A stretch of DNA of 64,000 bases from Paenibacillus paridis (GCF_006345825.1 NZ_VCIX01000074.1:37869-101868), one strand, 5' to 3'; shown: positions 1-8,079, counted from the stretch's first letter. Translations and numbers: made by a program. Notes: a model not told the origin generated them from the letters alone.

Positions 1-204
1 ACGAATTCTGCGGCAAACCTCGAGCCCATCTAAGCCTGGCAGCATCAGATCAAGCAAAATCGCATCCCAATCTTCGCGCAGCGCAAGCTCCAAGCCTCTA
101 TTCCCATCGGATGCAACAACAATATCAAACGATTCATGCCGCAGCTCAAGCTCAATAAATCGTGCTAAATTTCTCTCATCTTCAATGAGCAATATTCTTT
201 TCAT
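1..204 (-). CDS. OmpR-type response regulator, N-terminal part (truncated by window edge)
   Basis: The first 68 codons of a response regulator are visible; the rest lies outside the window. Reading from ATG at 204, the protein opens MKRILLIEDE, the acidic pocket of a receiver domain, and reaches DLMLPGLDG, where the Asp is the expected phosphorylation site. The spacing and the following EVCRRIR segment are typical of OmpR/PhoB regulators, but the DNA-binding domain cannot be seen, so the subfamily is an inference. The downstream neighbour is unknown. Confidence 0.85.
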   Translation of the reverse strand, partial: MKRILLIEDERNLARFIELELRHESFDIVVASDGNRGLELALREDWDAILLDLMLPGLDGLEVCRRIR

Positions 205-296
205 TCCCTGACCCGCCTTTTTTTATGCAGCCTTGCTTCTCTATCGCATTATTCTCATTATTGTAGATGATAACGTTTCTCAACGTCAATCCTTAC

Positions 297-332
297 AAAA
301 AAAAGAGACAGCTCCTTTGTAAAGGCGCTGTC
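297..332 (-). terminator. Rho-independent terminator of the TetR-MFS operon
   Basis: On the minus strand, a stem GACAGC/GCTGTC with an inner CCTTT/AAAGG pairing is followed by eight T residues (297-304). It lies 17 bases beyond the stop codon of the MFS gene. Confidence 0.85.
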
Positions 333-348
333 CCTATGCCATATTCTG

Positions 349-1803
349 TTAATGCTGCTTGCCTACATGAACCCGTTTGATGAAGAAAGCGACAATCAAG
401 CCGATAACCGCAACCACCGTCGCAAAGATAAAGGCGTTTTGAATGCCTGCTGTCAAAGCCAGCGGTGCATTGGCTGGATCTGTTGGATCCGCAACATCCT
501 TCATAAAGCCATTAATCCCGGCAGTCATGACGCTTACCGCTACCGCTGTACCGATGGCTCCCGCCACTTGCTGGAGCGTGTTCATAATCGCGGTTCCATC
601 CGGATATAGCTCACGCGGCAGCTGGTTGAGACCATTGGTTTGGGAAGGCATCCATACCATAGAAATGCCGACCATCAAGCAGGAATGAAGCACGATAATA
701 AGCGTCAGCGTTGAAGCTGTCGTAATGCCTGAGAAGAACCAAAGTACGGCAGCAACAATGACAAGTCCAGGAATAACAAGCCATTTCGGCCCGAATTTAT
801 CAAAGAGGCTTCCCATGATGGGGGACATAATTCCGTTAATCAGGCCGCCTGGCAGCATGACAAGCCCTGCTGTCAAAGCGCTAAGGCCAAGCCCTCTAAT
901 CAAGTACATAGGCAATACGAGCATCGATGACAAGATAACCATCATACAAATGAAGACCATAAGCGTACCTACGACGAACATCGGATGTTTAAATGCGCGC
1001 AGGTTCATCATTGGCTGCTTCATCGTTAATTGACGGATGGCAAAAATAACTAGCGCCACCACACCGACAATCATCGAAGCAATTACCTTCGTGCTACCCC
1101 AACCGCCTTCTCCTTCGCCCGCGCTGCTGAATGCAAACACGATGCCGCCGAAACCGAGTGTCGAGAAGATTAGTGAGAAAATATCAATTTTCGGTTTTGT
1201 AATCGTGGATACGTTTTGCATGTAGAGCATGCCAAACAGCAAAGCGATCACGAGAAACGGCAGTGACAACCAGAAAATCCAGTGCCAGCTTAGATTCTCG
1301 ATCAGTAAACCCGCGATTGTAGGCCCAACGGCAGGCGCAACCATAATAACAAGCCCGATGACGCCCATGGCTGCTCCTCTTTTTTCCGCTGGGAAAATGA
1401 TAAGGATCGTATTGAACATGAGCGGCAGCAGCAGTGCCGTACCTGCGGCTTGAATGACGCGCGCAGTCAACAGCACTTCGAAGCTAGGCGCTAACGCCGC
1501 AACCAGTGTGCCTAGAACAGAAAAGCTAAGTGCAGCTATGAATAGCTGCCTAGTCGAAAACCATTGCAGCAACAAACCGGATACGGGAACCAATATTCCT
1601 AATGTGAGAAGGTAACCCGTCGTGAGCCATTGCACCGTTGCAGCACTGATATCAAATATGCTTATTAAATCACTAAGCGCTACGTTAAGCGCGGTTTCGC
1701 TGAACATGCCTATAAATCCAGCTAACAATAATGAAATCATGATGGGGATGACTTTATATTTTTGCCCCGTATTTTGTTGCGGTTCTGCCATTGATGCTTG
1801 CAA
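349..1803 (-). CDS. lmrB: MFS drug:H+ antiporter, DHA2 family (LmrB-like)
   Basis: This is a predicted 14-helix multidrug exporter of the EmrB/QacA (DHA2) group that would use the proton gradient to expel hydrophobic drugs. The protein is about 484 residues, the usual size, and is hydrophobic throughout, with the family's early motif (ATVQWLTTGYLLTLGILVPVSG region) near residue 60. The start is taken as TTG at 1803, because AGGAGAG at 1812-1818 sits 8 bases upstream of it. A GTG at 1812 lies inside that ribosome site, and an ATG at 1791 is too far away. It is the second gene of an operon with the upstream TetR gene. That order and the operator found upstream match the lmrAB arrangement of Bacillus; the actual substrate cannot be read from sequence. 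Confidence 0.85.
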   Translation of the reverse strand: MQASMAEPQQNTGQKYKVIPIMISLLLAGFIGMFSETALNVALSDLISIFDISAATVQWLTTGYLLTLGILVPVSGLLLQWFSTRQLFIAALSFSVLGTLVAALAPSFEVLLTARVIQAAGTALLLPLMFNTILIIFPAEKRGAAMGVIGLVIMVAPAVGPTIAGLLIENLSWHWIFWLSLPFLVIALLFGMLYMQNVSTITKPKIDIFSLIFSTLGFGGIVFAFSSAGEGEGGWGSTKVIASMIVGVVALVIFAIRQLTMKQPMMNLRAFKHPMFVVGTLMVFICMMVILSSMLVLPMYLIRGLGLSALTAGLVMLPGGLINGIMSPIMGSLFDKFGPKWLVIPGLVIVAAVLWFFSGITTASTLTLIIVLHSCLMVGISMVWMPSQTNGLNQLPRELYPDGTAIMNTLQQVAGAIGTAVAVSVMTAGINGFMKDVADPTDPANAPLALTAGIQNAFIFATVVAVIGLIVAFFIKRVHVGKQH

Positions 1804-1851
1804 GCTTTCCACTCTCCTATGATCTTTCTATCTTTTTTTATGAATGACTTC

Positions 1852-2436
1852 TCAAAGAGAAGGACATTTATTAATTAAATACGGAATACATTTTGACGCA
1901 GTAGCTAATGGCTGTTTATCGCGTTTCGTAATGGCAAGGATAAGAGCACCTTCCAGCAGTGAAACGATAACGACACCAACGTCCTCCGCTCTCGTCTTCT
2001 CCATGCCGGCTTGGATCAGCCTCTCCGATACGACCGCTTGCCAAGAAGCAAACACGTCTTGTCCTGCCTCTCTCAGCTTCTCGCTGATGGCAGATGTCTC
2101 TACAGCCATCCAGAAGCTAAATGGCATGTAACCTTGAAAATCGCATTTTTCCGCATCCGTTCCTAGTTCCAACACAAAGGCCTGCACGGCCTCAGCCGGG
2201 TCATTGTAGGCATCGAACTTGGCTTTCCATTTCTCGGTAACAAACAATTTCGTGCATTGGATGCACTCCAGAGCCAGCTCTTCCTTGCCCTTCGGGAAGT
2301 AATAATACAAAGAGCCTTTGGGACACTCGCTCTCTTTAATAATTTGGCTTAATCCCGTCGCATGATACCCTTTCGTAAAAAAAAGTCGCGCGGCGGTATC
2401 CAATATCATTTGACGTGTATTTGTTTTTTCTGACAT
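1852..2436 (-). CDS. lmrA: TetR/AcrR family repressor (LmrA/YxaF-like)
   Basis: A 194-residue TetR-family regulator. The N-terminal helix-turn-helix (residues about 8-55, with SQIIKESECPKGSLYYYFPKGKEEL) is classic TetR. The C-terminal ligand domain resembles the LmrA/YxaF group. The start ATG is preceded by GAGGAG at a good distance. The gene is followed after 48 bases by the MFS pump, so it most likely represses its own operon and is released by a drug. An operator resembling the published LmrA/YxaF site lies directly upstream (2450-2469). The inducing ligand is unknown. Confidence 0.88.
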   Translation of the reverse strand: MSEKTNTRQMILDTAARLFFTKGYHATGLSQIIKESECPKGSLYYYFPKGKEELALECIQCTKLFVTEKWKAKFDAYNDPAEAVQAFVLELGTDAEKCDFQGYMPFSFWMAVETSAISEKLREAGQDVFASWQAVVSERLIQAGMEKTRAEDVGVVIVSLLEGALILAITKRDKQPLATASKCIPYLINKCPSL

Positions 2437-2449
2437 CCATTCACTCCTC

Positions 2450-2469
2450 GATTATAACGATCGGTCTAT
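2450..2469 (-). promoter_or_regulatory. Putative LmrA/YxaF-type operator
   Basis: The minus strand reads ATAGACCGATCGTTATAATC. As I recall it, the Bacillus LmrA/YxaF consensus is ATAGACCRGTCWCTATWWWT; 16 of 20 positions agree and the core is an imperfect palindrome. It lies between the likely promoter (TTGACT at 2497-2502, TATTAT near 2470) and the start of the TetR gene. Confidence 0.6.
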
Positions 2470-2531
2470 ATAATAAAACCATTTTCCTGTCCCAAAAGTC
2501 AATCATTTTTTTATGGAATGGTGCTAAATTT

Positions 2532-2566
2532 CAAAAAAAAGACAACCAGTCGAATGACCGGTTGCC
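2532..2566 (-). terminator. Terminator of the azoreductase gene
   Basis: A hairpin GGCAACCGGTC/GACTGGTTGTC with a 4-base loop (2541-2566) is followed on the minus strand by a run of eight or more T residues (2532-2540), shortly after the azoreductase stop. Confidence 0.85.
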
Positions 2567-2587
2567 TTGGCTTTTTTTTCTTTTGAA

Positions 2588-3214
2588 TTAGAAGCTTGCT
2601 GCAACTTTTTTCGCTTGCTCTAGGCCGTTCGCGACAATCGCTTCCGCTTGGTCAGGAAGCTGGTTGTGCCCTTCGATAATGACGCTCTCGAGGTTTGTGA
2701 CGCCGAAGAAGCCCATCACATTGCGGATAAAGTTAAAGGACATCTCAACCGAAGCTGCTGGTCCTTCAGAATAAACGCCGCCACGAGCGTTAAGAAGAGC
2801 AACTTTTTTGTCGGAAACCAAACCAACCGGACCTTCAGCTGTGTAAGAGAATGTTTTGCCAGCTTGGGAAAGGTAGTCAATGTACGTATGCAATACTGCA
2901 GGTACTGTGAAGTTCCAAAGCGGGAAAGCAAATACGACTTTATCCGCAGCTAGGAATTGGTTAATATATTTATCGGATACGGTTACTGCCGCTTGCTCAG
3001 CTGGAGTTAGATCGAAGCCGCGAGCTGCTTTGAAGTTACCGTTAATCATGTCTGCATTCAGGTATGGCAATTCTTCGTTGAACAAATCAAGCTCAACAAC
3101 CGCATCTTCCGGATGGCTCGCTTTATAGCTGTCTAGAAATGCGTGGTATAGCTTTACGCTTGTCGCCTGTTCAATTCCGCGATCGTTTGCTTTAACAAAT
3201 AATACTGTACTCAT
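2588..3214 (-). CDS. azoR: FMN-dependent NADH-azoreductase
   Basis: A cytoplasmic flavodoxin-fold enzyme of the AzoR family that reduces azo compounds and quinones with NADH and FMN, commonly a quinone/electrophile detoxification enzyme. The 208-residue length is normal. Family features are the N-terminal phosphate-loop strand (VLFVKANDRG), FAFPLWNFTVPAVLHTYIDYL around residues 95-115, and NARGGVYS near residue 142. GGAGGG lies about 10 bases before the ATG. It is monocistronic with its own terminator. The upstream inverted repeat TTACTT-N5-AAGTAC (3242-3258) suggests control by an HxlR/YodB-type redox repressor, as known for Bacillus azoreductases; no such regulator is in the window. Confidence 0.92.
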   Translation of the reverse strand: MSTVLFVKANDRGIEQATSVKLYHAFLDSYKASHPEDAVVELDLFNEELPYLNADMINGNFKAARGFDLTPAEQAAVTVSDKYINQFLAADKVVFAFPLWNFTVPAVLHTYIDYLSQAGKTFSYTAEGPVGLVSDKKVALLNARGGVYSEGPAASVEMSFNFIRNVMGFFGVTNLESVIIEGHNQLPDQAEAIVANGLEQAKKVAASF

Positions 3215-3241
3215 TTTGTGTTTCCCTCCACAGTGTTTGAT

Positions 3242-3258
3242 TTACTTTTTGTAAGTAC
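3242..3258. promoter_or_regulatory. Inverted-repeat operator upstream of azoR
   Basis: TTACTT-TTTGT-AAGTAC is an inverted repeat with a 5-base spacer, 27 bases upstream of the azoR start and next to TACAAT (3263-3268), a probable -10. The same architecture, TTACTT-N5-AAGTAA, occurs before the luciferase-like monooxygenase gene at 16089-16105. Confidence 0.5.
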
Positions 3259-3373
3259 CTTAATTGTATATAGCTTTGAGGAGAAACACATCGGCAAATA
3301 GACTGAAAAAATATCGCTTATTTACCGCTTAAGGCGGAGTACAAGTCTTACGACTATAGTCTTAGATCGACGG

Positions 3374-4036
3374 TTAAGCTTCGTTTATATTCATGAACTG
3401 TACCGCATACAATGCCGCTTGTGTTCGATCAGCCAAATTCAGCTTGCTCAAAATGCTGCTGACATGGGTTTTGACTGTTTTCTCGGCAACCGTCAGCGCA
3501 GACGCGATTTCCCGATTGCTCATGCCCTTGGTAAGCAGCTTAAGCACCTCGAGCTCCCTAGGGGTTAACGTGTCCGATAGCTCGCTTCGAACCGGCTCGT
3601 TTACAGTCTTCTCCGAAGGAGCCAACTGATTAAGTAGTGCTGCGGAAATATCCGGATGGAGCTGAACGTTGCCCTTGTACGCGCTGCGAATGGCTTCTGC
3701 CAGTTGATCCGGCTCTACATCCTTAAGCATGTAACCGATGACACCCGACTGTAGGGCAGGAACGATATGGCTCAGATCCGAGAAGCTGGACAGCACGAGC
3801 ACCTTCATAGATGGAAATTGCTTTGCGATCAGATTACTCGCCTCTATGCCATCCATAATCGGCATATTCAGATCCATTAAGATGAGATCAGGCTGCAATT
3901 CAGCTGCCTTCTCCACCGCTTCACGGCCGTTGTTGGCTTCGCCTACCAGCTCGAAATCAGGCTGCATGCTCAGAAAAAAAGAGATCCCTTTTAATACGAT
4001 TTGATGGTCATCCACTAATAAAATTTTAATTGTCAC
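3374..4036 (-). CDS. NarL/LuxR-type response regulator
   Basis: A 220-residue two-component regulator. The receiver domain occupies about residues 1-120, with the DD pair at 9-10 and the phosphorylatable Asp55 in LILMDLNMP. A LuxR-type helix-turn-helix (LTPRELEVLKLLTKGMSNREIA and onward) occupies about 150-215. It starts with GTG at 4036, preceded by GAGGAG. It follows the histidine kinase gene by 9 bases, so the two are co-transcribed and certainly partners. Target genes are unknown; the azoreductase directly downstream is a candidate only by position. Confidence 0.92.
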   Translation of the reverse strand: MTIKILLVDDHQIVLKGISFFLSMQPDFELVGEANNGREAVEKAAELQPDLILMDLNMPIMDGIEASNLIAKQFPSMKVLVLSSFSDLSHIVPALQSGVIGYMLKDVEPDQLAEAIRSAYKGNVQLHPDISAALLNQLAPSEKTVNEPVRSELSDTLTPRELEVLKLLTKGMSNREIASALTVAEKTVKTHVSSILSKLNLADRTQAALYAVQFMNINEA

Positions 4037-4045
4037 TGCTGCTCC

Positions 4046-5698
4046 TCATTCCTCGTCCCACGTATCCGTATCTGACGCAATCGGAATGGTCGCCTTTACG
4101 ATTGTCGGCTGTCCCTTTCCGCTTTGAATCATTAATTCCCCGCCTAGCGTTTCCGCCCGCTCCCTCATGGATAGCATGCCCATCGTACGCTTCCCTTTGC
4201 GCTTCTCCGGCGAGAAGCCACGGCCTTTATCTCTAATCTCAAGGCTGGCCAACTGTTCTGATTTTACCAAACGGATATACACCACATTCGTGTCCGCATG
4301 TTTTTTGACATTATTTAAAGCTTCTTGCCCAATCCGCCAAAATGCTTCCTCGATGGCACGCGGCAGCTCCCGTACACCTTCTACTTGTTCGTAAACGACG
4401 ATCTCCATGCTATTTCCGTATTTTTTCAATGCGGTAAGCAGGCCATGCTCCAATCCTGCCGGGCGCAGCTGCCAAATTAAGGTTCGCATTTCCTTCAACG
4501 CTTCTTGCGACAGCTGTCTGATCTCTTGCAACGAACGCTCCACGATCGGCTCCTTGCCCGCAAGCACCGTCTCTGCGCCTTTCGCCAGAAAGGATAGCGA
4601 GAACACCTTCTGAATAACAGAGTCATGCAAATCCCTGGCCATCCGATTTCTTTCTTCCATTAATGCCAGCTCTCGGCGCTGCTCATACACCCGCAAATTT
4701 TCTACGCTTAACGTAAAATGATCCCCGAGCGAATACATGAAATCATCCTGGTAATCATCGAACTGATGCGGCAGCTGGCTGCTCAGGAATAGCACGCCGA
4801 TGGAACGGCTTCGGATACGGAGCGGCACAGCAACCGCCGATAAAAATGGCGGAATACCGATAGAGGACAATGACTTGTAAGGCACCTGCTCGCAATTGGC
4901 TAAGGCAACAAGGCGATTTTCGCTGAACGCAGTGCTGACAGGACCTCCTTCGTCAATGGCAAGCGAGAGCCACTCTTTATTTAATTGGTTGTTCGTATAA
5001 TGAGCGCGAAGCGATAGCTGCTGCTGCTCATACATGAATAAAGAAACATGCTGCCAGTGGAAGGTATCCCCAATATGCTTAACCGCCTGCAGCGGCAGTT
5101 GATTAATGTCTTGAACCGCATTGATGCTCTGAATGACATTGCCGAGCTTCGCATAATGAACCGCATGCTGCTCCTGCAGCTGATATAGCCTAATCCGCTT
5201 GATAGCCGTTCCAATCTGATAAGCAATCGCCTCTAGCAGCGCCAGCTCCTCCTCCGAGAAATGAACCTTTCCGGTTTGCGCGACGTTGAGCAAGCCGAAG
5301 CTGTCGGTGCCTGCTTTAAGCGGCACGGTGGCATGGTGTGAAATGCCTTCCGTATCGCCAAGCGAATGCGTGATAGCATAAGTAATTCGGGAGCATTCTA
5401 TAATATTAACGGCATGATGCAGTTTATTTTGCATGTAGCTTTGCAGGCACCAGCATTCCGTACCGCACATCACCTGCTGGTCATTGGCGTTCAGCCCCTG
5501 CGGCAAAGCATGGGAAGCCGCACAGAGCTTCTCGCTTCGGTTATCCGTCATAAAAATCCAACCCGTCGTAAAGCCCGTCACCTCAAGCAGCTTAACTAAC
5601 ACGTCGTCCAACATTTGATTCATGTCGTTGGTGCTGTTGAGCATTTCCGCTATTTCCTTCAGTGCAACCAGCTCGTAAGCTCTAATCTCTTGAGACAT
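4046..5698 (-). CDS. Sensor histidine kinase, NarL-partner type, with two GAF domains and a Cys-rich motif
   Basis: A soluble 550-residue kinase. A first GAF domain covers about residues 15-170 and a second about 185-335. The HisKA_3 dimerisation box holds the phosphoacceptor His358 (RDLHDS), and the HATPase domain has Asn462/463 and the DKGRGF loop near 490. There is no membrane segment, so it senses a cytoplasmic signal. The first GAF domain carries Cys78-X3-Cys82-X-Cys84-X17-Cys102, a spacing like that of GAF kinases reported to hold an iron-sulphur cluster (staphylococcal AirS). Redox or oxygen sensing is therefore plausible but inferred. The start is ATG at 5698 with AAAGAGGTGG directly upstream; a TATAAT lies at 5723-5728. 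Confidence 0.9.
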   Translation of the reverse strand: MSQEIRAYELVALKEIAEMLNSTNDMNQMLDDVLVKLLEVTGFTTGWIFMTDNRSEKLCAASHALPQGLNANDQQVMCGTECWCLQSYMQNKLHHAVNIIECSRITYAITHSLGDTEGISHHATVPLKAGTDSFGLLNVAQTGKVHFSEEELALLEAIAYQIGTAIKRIRLYQLQEQHAVHYAKLGNVIQSINAVQDINQLPLQAVKHIGDTFHWQHVSLFMYEQQQLSLRAHYTNNQLNKEWLSLAIDEGGPVSTAFSENRLVALANCEQVPYKSLSSIGIPPFLSAVAVPLRIRSRSIGVLFLSSQLPHQFDDYQDDFMYSLGDHFTLSVENLRVYEQRRELALMEERNRMARDLHDSVIQKVFSLSFLAKGAETVLAGKEPIVERSLQEIRQLSQEALKEMRTLIWQLRPAGLEHGLLTALKKYGNSMEIVVYEQVEGVRELPRAIEEAFWRIGQEALNNVKKHADTNVVYIRLVKSEQLASLEIRDKGRGFSPEKRKGKRTMGMLSMRERAETLGGELMIQSGKGQPTIVKATIPIASDTDTWDEE

Positions 5699-5786
5699 GC
5701 TTCCACCTCTTTCTAAGCACACATTATACACCCGCAGCCCTCCCGAAAAAAAGAGCCTTCGTAGATAGGAAATGTACAGCGTTAGC

Positions 5787-6470
5787 TTATACGATGTCCC
5801 CAAGCTCTTTTAAGCTCGAAATCGTGTATGTGCTTGGAACGTCAGCTGGACTTGATGGCTTCGTTCTATAGATCCAACAAGTATCAATCCCAGACAGCTG
5901 GCCGCCTTTGATATCCGTATTTAACGAATCTCCAATGACAAGCGCTTCATGCTTATGAAAATCCGAAATATGATTCATAACATACTCAAAGAATTCAATG
6001 GAAGGTTTTTGATAACCAATGCTTTGTGAATCAAAAATATCTTCGAAAAAATCATAAAGGCCCGACTGCTTTAACCTCTTAATCTGTGTGCGAGTAATGC
6101 CATTCGTAATGACAAACAGCCGATGGGTTGTAGATAATTGCCGGCAAACCTCTAAAGCGCCTTCCATTAGAAGCTGACTCCCATCCCCTAATAGGTCTCT
6201 GTAAAGACTCTCCCATTCCATGCCGTCTACGACCTTCCCAAGCTTTAACATGGTTTCGGAGAATCTGGAATTCAGCACGATGTCGAGCGTAATAGCCCCG
6301 TTTTCATATTGAGCCCATAATTGTTTATTGACGGAGTTATATAATTGAAACAACTCATCCGAAAAGGCATAGCCATACTGCTGAAATAATGTTGTTAATG
6401 ATTCCGCTTCATTCGCGCCAAAATCTAATAGTGTGTCATCGAGATCAAATAAAAGTATTTTATAACTCAT
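5787..6470 (-). CDS. HAD-superfamily hydrolase, YjjG/YfnB-like
   Basis: A 227-residue haloacid-dehalogenase phosphatase. Motif I is FDLDDTLLDF (nucleophile and acid Asp), motif II is VITNG near residue 117, the motif III Lys lies in YQKPS, and motif IV is VIGDSLNTDIKGG. The size and cap match the YjjG/YfnB group, whose characterised members dephosphorylate pyrimidine nucleotides, including non-canonical ones; the substrate here is inferred. The start is ATG at 6470 after AGGAGG. It lies downstream of the AhpD-like gene with a 14-bp hairpin between them. Confidence 0.85.
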   Translation of the reverse strand: MSYKILLFDLDDTLLDFGANEAESLTTLFQQYGYAFSDELFQLYNSVNKQLWAQYENGAITLDIVLNSRFSETMLKLGKVVDGMEWESLYRDLLGDGSQLLMEGALEVCRQLSTTHRLFVITNGITRTQIKRLKQSGLYDFFEDIFDSQSIGYQKPSIEFFEYVMNHISDFHKHEALVIGDSLNTDIKGGQLSGIDTCWIYRTKPSSPADVPSTYTISSLKELGDIV

Positions 6471-6505
6471 GTTTCCTCCTGGATTTATTGATTTGGAATA
6501 CAATA

Positions 6506-6536
6506 AATCCTTGTCCATCGCCGATGGACAAGGATT
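6506..6536. other. Perfect 14-bp hairpin between the AhpD-like and HAD genes
   Basis: AATCCTTGTCCATC pairs perfectly with GATGGACAAGGATT around a 3-base loop. It sits 12 bases after the stop of the AhpD-like gene and 35 bases before the HAD start, without a real T tract on either strand. It could be a weak terminator, an RNA-processing signal or a protein-binding site. Confidence 0.6.
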
Positions 6537-6548
6537 CCAGAGTATAAA

Positions 6549-7016
6549 TTATGACTTGCGTATTGCCGACTGATATTCGCCAGGCACCATGCCCGTGGAG
6601 ATTGCCATACGGTTCCAACTATTAATCGCATTAATAGCCATAATCAAGTTAACGTATTGCTCCTCGTCAAAATATTGGCGGACTTGTTCGTACAGCTCCT
6701 CTGGCACGCCAGCATTCGAGATGCTCGTCACCGCTTCGGTTAAAGCAAGGGCAGCGCGCTCCGCTTCCGTATAAAATGGAGCTTCTCGCCATGCGTTTAG
6801 CAGGAACAATCGCTGCGTCGTCTCGCCCATGGCTAAAGCATCTTTCGTATGCATATCAAGGCAGAAGGCACAACCATTTATTTGGGAAGCGCGAATTTTA
6901 ATCAGTTCCAGCAAATTGTGGTCAAGGCCGCTTTTTTTTACATAGCCTTCTAATTTCAATAACGTCTGAAAAGACTCCGGTTGTACTTTCATATAATCCA
7001 ATCTCATTTTCATCAT
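6549..7016 (-). CDS. Carboxymuconolactone decarboxylase / AhpD-like protein
   Basis: A 155-residue all-helical protein of the CMD/AhpD superfamily. The redox-active motif Cys49-Ala-Phe-Cys52 with His56 (INGCAFCLDMH) is intact, so a peroxidase or thiol-disulphide role is likelier than a decarboxylase role. AAGGAG lies 7 bases before the ATG. It is divergent from the Rrf2 regulator at 7354, and the shared intergenic region carries three phased CGTCGAT repeats, so regulation by that Rrf2 protein is a reasonable inference. Confidence 0.85.
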   Translation of the reverse strand: MMKMRLDYMKVQPESFQTLLKLEGYVKKSGLDHNLLELIKIRASQINGCAFCLDMHTKDALAMGETTQRLFLLNAWREAPFYTEAERAALALTEAVTSISNAGVPEELYEQVRQYFDEEQYVNLIMAINAINSWNRMAISTGMVPGEYQSAIRKS

Positions 7017-7156
7017 TCACACACTCCTTCGATTTTTACGAGCAGTTTATTGCTCTGTTCATTGAAATTCGTTTAAAACGTTCAAACGCACGTCCTTACA
7101 CTAGGTAAGATTAAGTCTTATTGCATCAAATTCACAATCCCCTTCCGACGCTTTAT

Positions 7157-7199
7157 CGTCGATACGACAAAACGTCGATTAATGTTATCGTCGATTAAT
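7157..7199 (+). repeat. Three CGTCGAT repeats at exact 16-bp intervals
   Basis: CGTCGAT occurs at 7157, 7173 and 7189; the last two copies extend to CGTCGATTAAT. An inverted CGACG at 7146-7150 faces the first copy. The array lies in the 337-bp divergent region between the AhpD-like gene and the Rrf2 gene and is most simply a multi-site operator. Confidence 0.7.
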
Positions 7200-7285
7200 C
7201 TTGTCACCAATATAACTCTAAACAATATGGGTGTCAATCGCGATTCTTCACCTTTTTTTTGGAAGCGAAATGGTGCCTGCTCTAT

Positions 7286-7314
7286 TTGACAAGGATTTTA
7301 AATCGACCTAAGAT
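7286..7314 (+). promoter_or_regulatory. Sigma-A promoter of the Rrf2 gene
   Basis: A perfect -35 TTGACA (7286-7291) is followed by 17 bases and TAAGAT (7309-7314), 40 bases before the start codon. Confidence 0.75.
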
Positions 7315-7353
7315 GATTAATAATAACTTTTTTTATAGAGAGTAGGTCGTTGC

Positions 7354-7854
7354 ATGCAGTATAGTATTGGCGTTGAATATGGTCTACATTGCTTAGTATA
7401 CTTAATTGATATTCCGCCGGATGCTACTATAGGTATTAAAGAGCTTGCTGCGTTCCAAGGCATTTCAGAGACTTATCTTTCCAAGGTCTTTGGAAAACTT
7501 ACCAAGGCAGGTATCGTAAGTTCAGTGCCTGGCGTTAAAGGTGGGTATAAATTGGCCAAGCCTCCTGGAGAAATTTCATTCTGGGATGTTGTTGAAGCTA
7601 TTGAAGGTGCCCGTCCTGTCTTTCAATGCAAAAACATTAAAAATAATACTTATTTATGTCGCGATGAAGATTATCTTGCGTGCTCCTTAGCATCTCCCTG
7701 TGTCATAAATATGGCCATGCTTGAAGCAGAAGAAGGCATGCGCAATATTCTGCGCAACAAGACAATTACTTGGTTAAACGAAGAGCTTGACCGTGTATTA
7801 ACCCCTGAGTCGCGCAAAGAGACGCGTGAATACTTTGAAAACATCAACAGATGA
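7354..7854 (+). CDS. Rrf2-family transcriptional regulator
   Basis: A 166-residue Rrf2 protein with the winged helix in residues 1-75 (IKELAAFQGISETYLSKVFGKLTKAGIV, then the wing VKGGYKLAKP). Four cysteines follow, Cys92-X9-Cys102-X7-Cys110-X5-Cys116, in the region where IscR and NsrR bind a cluster, so an Fe-S or thiol switch is plausible. The ribosome site is weak (TAGG about 9 bases before ATG). It is divergent from the AhpD-like gene and probably controls it and itself through the phased repeats at 7157-7199. The signal is unknown. Confidence 0.88.
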   Translation: MQYSIGVEYGLHCLVYLIDIPPDATIGIKELAAFQGISETYLSKVFGKLTKAGIVSSVPGVKGGYKLAKPPGEISFWDVVEAIEGARPVFQCKNIKNNTYLCRDEDYLACSLASPCVINMAMLEAEEGMRNILRNKTITWLNEELDRVLTPESRKETREYFENINR

Positions 7855-7953
7855 TAAAATATACTGCAATTGAAGGTTGTATTCGAAGCCCTTCTTCCAT
7901 ACGGTACCAAACCTCAAATGACCACAGTTGATTCCTTCTATCGCTCTCGTAAC

Positions 7954-7999
7954 GGGACCTTTACCTGAATGTGAATAGCCACATCATTAAAGGAGTCCC
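7954..7999 (+). terminator. Long imperfect stem-loop after the Rrf2 gene
   Basis: GGGACCTTTA pairs with TAAAGGAGTCCC (with a bulge), enclosing ATGTG-AATAGC-CACAT, followed by TATTTTGATTT. It ends 10 bases before the promoter of the PRPP synthetase gene, so it probably terminates the Rrf2 transcript, though the T tract is poor. Confidence 0.5.
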
Positions 8000-8008
8000 T
8001 ATTTTGAT

Positions 8009-8037
8009 TTGTCCTCCTATGCTTTGTTTGTTATGAT
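8009..8037 (+). promoter_or_regulatory. Sigma-A promoter of the PRPP synthetase paralog
   Basis: TTGTCC (8009-8014), 17 bases, then TATGAT (8032-8037), 42 bases upstream of the start codon. Confidence 0.6.
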
Positions 8038-8079
8038 TGAGCAAAGAATGTCGTTTAACGTAGTTTTAAGGAGGATCTT

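Noticed and set aside
3300..3373. Terminator after the NarL-type regulator gene
   Set aside because: Small palindromes (AGACTATAGTC, CCGCTTAAGGCGG) exist, but none has a good stem with an adjacent T run, so none was listed.
5699..5803. A 35-codon N-terminal extension of the GAF histidine kinase
   Set aside because: The ribosome site AAAGAGGTGG lies inside it, directly before the ATG at 5698, and it would cross the promoter region.
7157..7199. CRISPR-like array
   Set aside because: Only three 7-bp repeats at 16-bp steps; far too short, with no cas genes nearby. An operator is the simpler reading.
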